In this document: in pieces, positions 58,274-64,000 of the stretch | Layout: the number at the start of each line of letters is the position of its first letter | How positions within the stretch are numbered: position 1 is the stretch's first letter | Assembly (NCBI GenBank): GCA_035873375.1 | Contig: JAYWMQ010000027.1 | Span: 1 to 64,000 of the forward strand | Direction of reading: 5' to 3' | Origin: Nitrospirota bacterium | GTDB lineage: Bacteria; Nitrospirota; Thermodesulfovibrionia; Thermodesulfovibrionales; JdFR-85 | Length of the DNA: 64,000 nt | Made by a program: the position numbers and the translations under genes | Notes under the pieces: generated by a model | What the model saw: only the letters and a program-made list of their open reading frames with translations | Database searches by the model: none | What the model was told of the DNA's origin: nothing

Positions 58274-59537
58274 CAGAAGATTCCTGTCAGTAACCTTAAT
58301 CGCTGTAAGCTTCATGCTGATAACGTTTATCTTGTCAGCCCTGAACAGTAATGCCTATGCCCGGGCTGACCTTAAAACGAGTGTGCCTGAGCTTTGCTAT
58401 CAGTGTCATGTAAAGCTTGAGGAAGGCCTGTCTGACAGGTATGTCCATTTCCCGTTTAAACAGGGTATGTGCATTTCATGTCATAGCTCACATGTAAGTG
58501 ATACAAAGGGCCTGATAAAGGATGATATCAATTCCCTGTGTCTGAGCTGTCATAAAGGTATCAGAAAACTTATCCGGAAATCCAGCTTGCACGGTGCCCT
58601 TAAAAGGGGCGTGTGTACGGATTGTCACACACCCCATAGCGGAAAAAATAAATACCTCCTGGTCAGCGAGGAAAAGAGACTCTGCTGGAATTGCCACGAG
58701 AATCTTAAAGGGCAACTTGACAAGCCTGAAGTGCACGCAGTTTTTAAGGAAGGAAAATGTTCATCATGCCATGATGCTCACGCATCTTCGGAGGAGAATC
58801 AGTTGCTTGCCGCCCCTGCCAGGCTGTGCAAAAGCTGTCATGCTCCACGGTGTAAGGCGGGCGGGGTCTCTATAAGTTATATCACAAAAGGAATGAATTG
58901 CACCGAATGTCACACAGGACATACCTCTGATACCAAAGGTCTCCTCGGTCCTTATGGTCATACGGCCTTTCTGAAAAAGGATTGTGAACAATGCCATAAA
59001 CCTTTTGTTGCTAATGGGAAGATAACCACTAAAAGAGAGGGCGAGGCCTTGTGCCTTGGTTGCCATAAAAAGGTCATCGCAACACTCAAAGGTGCGGATG
59101 TCCACGGCGCCAATATGAAGAATGTCTGCACCATGTGTCATAATCCTCATGCATCGAAAAAGGAGAACCTGACAGTAAATGAATCAGGCGTTTGTCTCAA
59201 CTGCCATGAGAAGACAGAAAAAAGGACTGCCCTGATGGAGAAGACATTGAAGTCCATCCGCTGTGCTCCTGTCAAGGACAGGAAGTGTTTTGAATGTCAT
59301 GTGCCGCTGCACTCAGGTCGGCCTCTTTATTTCAGGACAGATGATATTGTAACCTGTTCCAGTTGCCATGAATCACAGCATGAAATCACCCATCCTTTAG
59401 GTGCCGGCGTCATAGACCCGCGTAACGGTAAGTCGCTTACCTGCATTTCATGTCATAGTATGCATTCTGCCAAGGCTGATTTTATGCTTACCTTTGATAG
59501 AAAGAGGCAGCTCTGTATCCAATGTCATAAAAAGTAA
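58254..59537 (+). CDS. 16-haem c-type cytochrome
   Basis: A 427-residue exported cytochrome with 16 CXXCH motifs, related in style to the 26-haem protein (Cys-His-Ser-Ser-His, Cys-His-Thr-Pro-His-Ser, Cys-His-Asp-Ala-His-Ala). The signal peptide ends near Asn-Ala-Tyr-Ala. GTG 58254 follows AGGAGGG inside the 3' end of the 26-haem gene; the frame also contains ATG 58230 without a site. Translational coupling suggests equal amounts and a joint complex of 42 haems. Confidence 0.9.
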   Translation: MKPVINDRRFLSVTLIAVSFMLITFILSALNSNAYARADLKTSVPELCYQCHVKLEEGLSDRYVHFPFKQGMCISCHSSHVSDTKGLIKDDINSLCLSCHKGIRKLIRKSSLHGALKRGVCTDCHTPHSGKNKYLLVSEEKRLCWNCHENLKGQLDKPEVHAVFKEGKCSSCHDAHASSEENQLLAAPARLCKSCHAPRCKAGGVSISYITKGMNCTECHTGHTSDTKGLLGPYGHTAFLKKDCEQCHKPFVANGKITTKREGEALCLGCHKKVIATLKGADVHGANMKNVCTMCHNPHASKKENLTVNESGVCLNCHEKTEKRTALMEKTLKSIRCAPVKDRKCFECHVPLHSGRPLYFRTDDIVTCSSCHESQHEITHPLGAGVIDPRNGKSLTCISCHSMHSAKADFMLTFDRKRQLCIQCHKK

Positions 59538-59553
59538 AATGATGCCGAAGGTG

Positions 59554-59739
59554 TGTGCTGAATTACACTGTTTAGGCGTTTTTGCAGTTAGATAAAAAAA
59601 CGGTTTCAGAATTATATGGATGATTGAAGTCGTTAAAGGAGACCGTGTTTTTAGGCAATCTCGGCTTGCATAATTTACAGAGAGGCAGAATATTGCCCTG
59701 CAATCTTTATACCGTGAGTATTGTGGTATAGCTATTGCA
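59554..59739 (+). promoter_or_regulatory. Sigma-54-type promoter and candidate enhancer of second nanowire-like gene
   Basis: At 59722-59739 TGTGGTATAGCTATTGCA has GG and GC 10 nt apart; the -12 half is consensus, the -24 half has TGGTA instead of TGGCA. Start near 59750. At 59554-59567 TGTG-CTGAAT-TACA is a one-mismatch version of the palindromes upstream of the 43930 gene, at a similar distance (about -190). The rest of 59538-59770 shows no gene. Confidence 0.6.
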
Positions 59740-59770
59740 TGTAATATTTCAGGAGTGTTTTGCAAAACCA

Positions 59771-60853
59771 ATGAAAAAAGGGAACCATACACTAATTTGC
59801 CTTACTATTTTGCTGGTGCTGATACTGGTTGGCGGAGTGCGGGCAGAGGTTAGCGGTGTATGCAGTAACTGTCACACCATGCACAACAGCCAGGGAGGTG
59901 TTCCGATGAACTATGACAGTTCTGTCACCCCCAACCGGAGACTGCTCCGCGGGGATTGTATAGGTTGTCATGCACAGAATCGCAGCACTAATATCTTCAA
60001 CACTATTCCCCAGGTCTACCATTCTGATCCTACAGACCTTGCAGGAGGGAATTTTTCGTATGTTTTACTTGCTGACTCGAGCGGACATAATGTCCAGGGC
60101 ATAGTGACCTCGGCGGATGTCATACTCGGCAATACACCCCCCGGATATAACAGCACCTATGATCCCTCCTTAACAGGGTTCAGTACTGTTAGCCGTCTGG
60201 TGTGTGCAGGGTCTAACGGCTGTCACGGTAACAGGGATTCATCCGATGAGTGGGCCGCAGTCAGCGGGGGACATCACGGTGATGACTCAATACTCAAGTA
60301 CGGCGCCGGTTTTACACTGACCGGGCAGGGGGCCGATGTGCCCACCAGTTACAGGTTCCTATACAAGATAAAGGGTGCTGAGGATAGTGACTGGCAGGAT
60401 ACTTGGAGTACTACTGACCACAACGAATACCTGGCTGAAGTCTATGCAACAAGGGGCACGACGGATTCATGGGCAAATATGAAGGGCACTATCAGTGAGC
60501 TCTGCTCTGAATGTCATTCCACGTTCCATCTGGGTGGCAGCAGTGGAATCGGTTCTGCTTCACCGTGGCTGAGGCACCCGACAGATGTGATAATCCCGAA
60601 TTCAGGAGAGTTTGTCTCCATGTCGACTACCTATACGGCTACAGTGCCGGTTGGAAGACCGGCGGCATCACTGACAAGCGGGTTGACCGCTGCAATAGGG
60701 ACAGTTGCCGCCGGGACCGACAGGGTCATGTGTCTCTCCTGTCACAGGGCCCATGGCTCTCCCTACTACAAGATGCTGAGGTGGAACTACAAGAGCACCA
60801 TTCTTCCGACAGCCCTGTATGGGTGTAACGTTTGCCATACATCCAGGAACTAA
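59771..60853 (+). CDS. OmcS-like hexahaem cytochrome, near-duplicate of the 43930 gene
   Basis: A 360-residue protein, same length as the 43930 product and almost identical over most of it, including five CXXCH and the CX5CH motif, Cys-Ser-Asn-Cys-His-Thr-Met-His-Asn-Ser at the first haem and Cys-Leu-Ser-Cys-His-Arg-Ala-His-Gly-Ser at the fifth. DNA is near-identical over about 100 bp (60281-60380 against 44441-44540), so duplication or gene conversion is recent. The signal peptide and C-terminus differ more. ATG 59771 is preferred because the longer frame from 59735 starts inside the promoter. It could be an alternative filament subunit for other conditions. Confidence 0.92.
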   Translation: MKKGNHTLICLTILLVLILVGGVRAEVSGVCSNCHTMHNSQGGVPMNYDSSVTPNRRLLRGDCIGCHAQNRSTNIFNTIPQVYHSDPTDLAGGNFSYVLLADSSGHNVQGIVTSADVILGNTPPGYNSTYDPSLTGFSTVSRLVCAGSNGCHGNRDSSDEWAAVSGGHHGDDSILKYGAGFTLTGQGADVPTSYRFLYKIKGAEDSDWQDTWSTTDHNEYLAEVYATRGTTDSWANMKGTISELCSECHSTFHLGGSSGIGSASPWLRHPTDVIIPNSGEFVSMSTTYTATVPVGRPAASLTSGLTAAIGTVAAGTDRVMCLSCHRAHGSPYYKMLRWNYKSTILPTALYGCNVCHTSRN

Positions 60854-60910
60854 AGTCATTAATGACACGGTCGTTGCGTGTAGTAAATAGCCAATCCGGA
60901 GGTTAGAGAG

Positions 60911-62218
60911 TTGAGACGTGGAAAAAAAAGAATATTAATCCTGTTGGTTGTCCTACTTGTTTCAGTGGTCTTTCTGTATATTGGCCAGGCAGGTGCCGGT
61001 CCCTACCTTGATTCAGCCCACGGGAACAGCAACTATGGGGTCAAACGCTCTGCTGCCGGATTTCCCACTGATTATCCCAGGGGTCTCTGTGCCCAATGCC
61101 ATGAGCAGCATGCAAGTATTGGCGGGTCAGAGCCGGCCCCTACCGGTGGACCTGATAGCTTTATGCTGTTTGATACAAACTATACAAGCCAGACAGCTGA
61201 TTTTTGCTTTGACTGCCATACTGATGCGGGTTCTTATCAGACGGGGGGCAGTATTATAAACCGTTGTTACAGTTTTCGGGCGGGTGGCTGGACTGCTGAT
61301 ACCCTTAACGATATCCTTGAGGCATTTTCCTTTACCTCTTCCGGCACTTCGCACAATCTTGATGATATAAGCACTTTTATTACCGGCAGATGGAGTTACA
61401 CGTCTGATTCAAATCCCTGTGTTGCCTGCCATAATCCGCACTCTGCCCAGGGAGATCCCCCTAATGCGCCCAATAGCGCCAAGAGCACCAGTACAAGGGG
61501 CTGGCCTGTATCGCGTCCGAGCCTGCACAGCAGGGATAATAATGCCTGGGGACTCTGGGGGGATGGAGTTGGTGAAAAGATGAGCGACTATGTTGGTGCA
61601 TTAACATATCAGGCTCCCTACCGGTATGGTTCCACTACAAGTTTTGAGCCTGATGGGTCCACCACACAGGATGGCTCTAACCTTACGGATTTTGTCTCTT
61701 TCTGTACGGACTGTCATAATACGACAAACTCGATCTACAGTACAACACTTGGAGGACCCCTGGCGACCATTGACTGGGTTACTGCAGGTGGGGATTCTTC
61801 CTTGTCCGGTGACAAGCATGGAAAGAATAATGCAACAGTAGGCATTGATATAAACCCTCCATTTTCAAATTCAAATTCTGGCAATTATGTGCTTTCCTGT
61901 ACTGATTGCCATGAACCTCATGGCTCACCCAATGACTATTTGATAAGAAGAGAGGTGAACGGGGGCGTCCTTGCCGGAACAGTCAATAGCGGAACTAAAA
62001 GTTTCGGGTACCTCTGCAGACAGTGTCACTTTGATGATACGAGTTATAACGGAAGGGTCAATTTCTGGGAATATATTCACCACAAAAGTGCTGATTCTCC
62101 ATATGTACAGAACCGATGCCGTAATTGTCACGGAAGCGGGGGGAATCCACCCCCTCCCATAAGGTGTTCTATCTGCCATTACCATGGCTCAAGTGCAGCT
62201 AACAGGCGTACATTTTAG
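60911..62218 (+). CDS. Octahaem c-type cytochrome, exported
   Basis: A 435-residue protein with signal peptide (ends near Gly-Ala-Gly) and eight CXXCH motifs in two groups, the N-terminal three and the C-terminal five, separated by a Ser/Gly/Thr-rich stretch. Motifs such as Cys-His-Asn-Pro-His-Ser and Cys-His-Glu-Pro-His-Gly-Ser are of the paired type, but the layout is not that of the OmcS-like paralogues. Mature part starts Gly-Pro-Tyr-Leu-Asp-Ser-Ala-His-Gly, a start often seen in exported cytochromes where the His may ligate a haem. TTG 60911 follows GGAGG at 8 nt. It may be surface-exposed. Confidence 0.88.
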   Translation: MRRGKKRILILLVVLLVSVVFLYIGQAGAGPYLDSAHGNSNYGVKRSAAGFPTDYPRGLCAQCHEQHASIGGSEPAPTGGPDSFMLFDTNYTSQTADFCFDCHTDAGSYQTGGSIINRCYSFRAGGWTADTLNDILEAFSFTSSGTSHNLDDISTFITGRWSYTSDSNPCVACHNPHSAQGDPPNAPNSAKSTSTRGWPVSRPSLHSRDNNAWGLWGDGVGEKMSDYVGALTYQAPYRYGSTTSFEPDGSTTQDGSNLTDFVSFCTDCHNTTNSIYSTTLGGPLATIDWVTAGGDSSLSGDKHGKNNATVGIDINPPFSNSNSGNYVLSCTDCHEPHGSPNDYLIRREVNGGVLAGTVNSGTKSFGYLCRQCHFDDTSYNGRVNFWEYIHHKSADSPYVQNRCRNCHGSGGNPPPPIRCSICHYHGSSAANRRTF

Positions 62219-62330
62219 CCGTCACCTCTGAGAAGAAAAATATTGTTTATTTTCAAAAGGGCTGGAGTAAGCTAAGGCAAGGGTCATGACACCCCGGCAT
62301 GTAGAAGGTAAATCAGGTGTTTCAGGTGTT

Positions 62331-62366
62331 AAAAAAGGCTGCTGTCCGATGGTAACGGACAGCAGC
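62331..62366 (-). terminator. Rho-independent terminator for the dsrE/F/H-like operon
   Basis: An 11-bp perfect hairpin GCTGCTGTCCG / CGGACAGCAGC with a 7-nt loop. Read on the minus strand it is followed by six T (plus-strand A run at 62331-62336), so it ends transcription of the dsr-like genes. It may also act on the convergent cytochrome operon. The rest of 62219-62525 has no gene. Confidence 0.88.
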
Positions 62367-62525
62367 TTAGGGGAGGTAACGAGGCGCTCATGCAGATATT
62401 TTTATCATAATTTTAAGGTTTTGTCAAGTAAAAAATGTAAGGTCAGGTAGTAATTATAAGTTTAGGGATATGAAGCCTGGCTGGTTTTTCCCCGGGGATT
62501 GCTGTTTCAGGTACAAATGTTGTGC

Positions 62526-62807
62526 TTAAAATGCACCAATTGCCTTATCTTCACCTGTCATCATATCGATGAGTTCATCCCATCCGATTATCTTCAGTCC
62601 CCTCTCGATGTCATCTTCCTGAAGTCCCCTGAGCTGAAGGTCTTCCTTTACAGCGTAAGCCGTGCCGCAGAAGCCCTCGAGTCTCTCGATCTGAGCGAAA
62701 TAGACAGCGTTTTGAATCAGGCAGATATCTGCAGCCATGTCTCTCGCAAGCTTAATCCCCCTTTTACCTTCCGGGGTATCAGGTGCACTTTTTATAATCA
62801 CAAGCAT
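62526..62807 (-). CDS. DsrH/TusB-like sulfur relay protein
   Basis: A 93-residue protein of the DsrH/TusB family: Met-Leu-Val-Ile-Ile-Lys-Ser start, a Cys in Asp-Ile-Cys-Leu-Ile-Gln-Asn-Ala-Val-Tyr near 31 at the usual active Cys position, and a short C-terminal end. TusB/DsrH together with D/E and C/F form a heterohexamer passing persulfide. ATG 62807 follows GGAGG. Last gene of the operon. Confidence 0.85.
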   Translation of the reverse strand: MLVIIKSAPDTPEGKRGIKLARDMAADICLIQNAVYFAQIERLEGFCGTAYAVKEDLQLRGLQEDDIERGLKIIGWDELIDMMTGEDKAIGAF

Positions 62808-62844
62808 TTTAAAAACCTCCTTTATTAATCGTTCCAACCCTGGA

Positions 62845-63198
62845 TTAAAAAATCATTGTTGTGTCTGACTCTTTCACGAGTTCTGCAATTTCAGAGCTGC
62901 TTGTAATAATAACACCCTCTTCAATCTCGTCAGCCTCAAGATGTGAGTCCTTTAAAGAAAGCTTGTCGGCATATACATCAACGCCCATATCAATACAGTC
63001 TCTGATTCCTTCCCCTGCGTTCATATATTCGGTGCCGGATGTGTCCTGATTTCTGCGTGCTGCGTTGACCCCTCCGTCCACAAGGATGAGCTTGACAGCA
63101 ATATCCTCGGTTACCCCTCCAAGGGCATGACGAATGGCCTCAGAGGCGTCGACAGTACCGTAGGGCGGCCTTCTCAAGATTATGCTCATGTTTCCCAT
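62845..63198 (-). CDS. DsrF/TusC-like protein
   Basis: A 117-residue DsrE-fold protein starting with Ser-Ile-Ile-Leu-Arg-Arg-Pro-Pro-Tyr-Gly, typical of DsrF/TusC. It has a single Cys (Arg-Asp-Cys-Ile-Asp) and Ala at the place where the DsrE-like partner has its redox residue (Val-Asp-Val-Tyr-Ala-Asp), as for non-catalytic F/C subunits. ATG 63198 or ATG 63189 both lie near an AGGAGG site. Confidence 0.85.
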   Translation of the reverse strand: MGNMSIILRRPPYGTVDASEAIRHALGGVTEDIAVKLILVDGGVNAARRNQDTSGTEYMNAGEGIRDCIDMGVDVYADKLSLKDSHLEADEIEEGVIITSSSEIAELVKESDTTMIF

Positions 63199-63206
63199 GC
63201 CTCCTC

Positions 63207-63551
63207 CTATATCCCGAAGTTTAAAAATACCGGGTTGGTCTTTACCACATCAAAGAGCCCTTTTAGAGAACTCATCTCTCCGCCTTCAACGGAATCTTCA
63301 GCCGCAAGACCGCGGCCCTGCATGCAGCCCGTTCATATATCCACCTTGAGTCCCCTGCCCACAAGTTCCTCCATTACAGAGAGAGACTGTGGCAGTTGTC
63401 CTTTTACTATGGAGAATACCCCGTCCCCTGATGCAATCAGCCTCACCTTATGCCCCTTTTTCAGTGCGGCATCTGCGAGTCTGAAGATAGTATGGGTGTT
63501 TTCAAAGCTGTACGGTGTGGTGGAGAGAAACATGACTATCTCTTTTTGCAT
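63207..63551 (-). CDS. DsrE-like selenoprotein (in-frame TGA read as selenocysteine)
   Basis: The frame from ATG 63551 meets TGA at 63335-63333 after 72 codons, then continues for 41 codons to TAG 63209-63207. The combined 114-residue product has normal DsrE length. The TGA sits where DsrE-like proteins have their redox Cys: Leu-Lys-Val-Asp-Ile-[TGA]-Thr-Gly-Cys-Met-Gln-Gly-Arg-Gly-Leu, giving Sec-x-x-Cys. The sequence after TGA (Ala-Glu-Asp-Ser-Val-Glu-Gly-Gly-Glu-Met) fits the family, so it is not a random extension. A SECIS-like hairpin follows directly. DsrE-like selenoproteins have been reported from metagenomes (from memory). Likely a persulfide or redox carrier. Alternative: a true nonsense mutation. 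Confidence 0.8.
63301..63316 (-). promoter_or_regulatory. Bacterial SECIS-like hairpin in the dsrE-like gene
   Basis: On the minus strand GCCGC-GGTCTT-GCGGC forms a perfect 5-bp stem (6 with an added G-U pair) with loop GGUCUU, beginning 16 nt and reaching its loop 21 nt after the TGA. The E. coli fdhF SECIS has the same GGUCU apical loop at 18 nt or so, where SelB binds the two G. Spacing is inside the accepted range for bacterial elements. Confidence 0.75.
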
Positions 63552-63592
63552 TTAGTCCTCCTGTATAAATGGTCATTCCGAGTGAACAGGCT

Positions 63593-63674
63593 GTGTCACA
63601 ATTCTGAAAAAACGCATATGATGTCATTCTGAATTCATTTCAGAATCTCGTAGTTTCAACGTGTTACGTTATGC
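63593..63674 (+). repeat. Dispersed ~85-bp repeat, copy B
   Basis: Counterpart of 22207-22292 in the same orientation, filling most of the gap between the arsR stop and the dsrE-like gene. Its centre is a hairpin ATTCTGAA-TTCAT-TTCAGAAT; the tail has TTTCAACGTGTTACGTTATGC. Within the operon it may affect transcript stability. Confidence 0.6.
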
Positions 63675-64000
63675 TTATCTTCTCCTTTCTCCCGGATACT
63701 TTCCTTTTTTCGTAACAGGGCAGCATGCGGGCGCAGGGAGTGATCCGGGGTAGTCCTTTTCAAGCAGTTTCAGGATATCCGGAATTACCGGGTCAACAAG
63801 GAAGTAGCACCTCAGTCTTCCATCCATATAATAGTCAATAATTCCGTGATTCCTGAGTAACGAGAGGTGTTGTGATATATTGGGCTGACTTATCTCTAAA
63901 AACTCCTCAAAATCGCTCACACACTTAACCCCCTTTGTGAGCTCCTCAAGTATCCTGATCCTTGCCGGATGGGCTATAACCCTCAATAGCTCTGCTCTCT
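63675..64000 (-). CDS. ArsR-family transcriptional regulator (5' end outside window)
   Basis: At least 108 residues of a winged-helix ArsR regulator, running off the window end. Arg-Val-Ile-Ala-His-Pro-Ala-Arg-Ile-Arg-Ile-Leu-Glu and the recognition helix region Glu-Ile-Ser-Gln-Pro-Asn-Ile-Ser-Gln-His-Leu-Ser-Leu-Leu are diagnostic. The C-terminal Ala-Cys-Cys-Pro could sense a metal, metalloid or reactive sulfur. As first gene before the dsr-like genes it probably controls them. Confidence 0.9.
   Translation of the reverse strand, partial: RAELLRVIAHPARIRILEELTKGVKCVSDFEEFLEISQPNISQHLSLLRNHGIIDYYMDGRLRCYFLVDPVIPDILKLLEKDYPGSLPAPACCPVTKKGKYPGERRR

Noticed and set aside
39826-62218. Magnetosome or dissimilatory sulfite reductase locus
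   Set aside because: No mam/mms genes and no dsrAB are present; the dsrE/F/H-like genes alone do not show sulfite reduction.

Overview
The window looks like a chromosomal segment of an anaerobic, flagellated, piliated Gram-negative bacterium with very large multiheme cytochromes. Gene content and order (pheA-hisC-aroF-tyrA-aroA-cmk-plsC-ispH-rpsA-sppA-ihf, flgFGAHIJMNKL-csrA-fliW, sigma-54-driven pilins, DsrE/F/H-like proteins) fit Nitrospirota (Thermodesulfovibrionia-like) or Desulfobacterota. I lean to Nitrospirota, but no rRNA or other decisive marker is present.

Layout. (1) 0.5-7.3 kb: a sigma-54-type promoter, a small ORF and three type IV pilin genes, then a membrane GT-C/TPR protein, a polyprenyl-phosphate glycosyltransferase and a SAM methyltransferase that could modify pilin, and a truncated Uma2 remnant. 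(2) 7.3-13.3 kb: HtrA/DegQ protease, a dGTPase-like HD protein, tRNA-Leu(GAG), alanine dehydrogenase, an orphan Fis-type helix-turn-helix protein, and a PilT-like ATPase fused to an N-terminal MshEN (c-di-GMP-binding type) domain. (3) 13.5-23 kb, minus strand: flagellar basal-body genes flgF-G-A-H-I-J, then flgM-N-K-L-csrA-fliW behind a near-perfect sigma-28 promoter. (4) 23.5-39.6 kb: aromatic amino acid, histidine, lipid, isoprenoid and translation genes, a split YeeE/YedE transporter, a PilZ protein and a RACo-like corrinoid activator.

(5) 39.8-62.2 kb: a single-orientation, 22-kb extracellular-electron-transfer island. It encodes nine multiheme c-type cytochromes with about 100 haem-binding motifs in total (19, 6, 6, 6, 7, 26, 16, 6 and 8). 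Five are paralogues (41388, 42446, 43930, 45195, 59771) whose haem order and flanking residues closely match OmcS, the Geobacter hexahaem cytochrome that polymerises into conductive filaments. Two of them (43930, 59771; both 360 aa) are near-identical and each has its own sigma-54-type promoter. Between the cytochromes lie two beta-propeller proteins, an outer-membrane beta-barrel, three GNA1162/CsgG-like proteins (one with an OmpA domain) and a double-domain parvulin lipoprotein. Together these could be a complete set for making, exporting and wiring cytochrome nanowires.

(6) 62.3-64 kb, minus strand: an ArsR regulator (cut by the window end) followed by dsrE-, dsrF- and dsrH-like genes. The dsrE-like gene has an in-frame TGA giving a Sec-x-x-Cys motif, followed by a SECIS-like hairpin with a GGUCU apical loop, so it is probably a selenoprotein that standard gene calling would cut at 72 residues.

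An ~85-bp imperfect repeat occurs at 22207 and 63593. No CRISPR array, insertion sequence, prophage or rRNA was seen.
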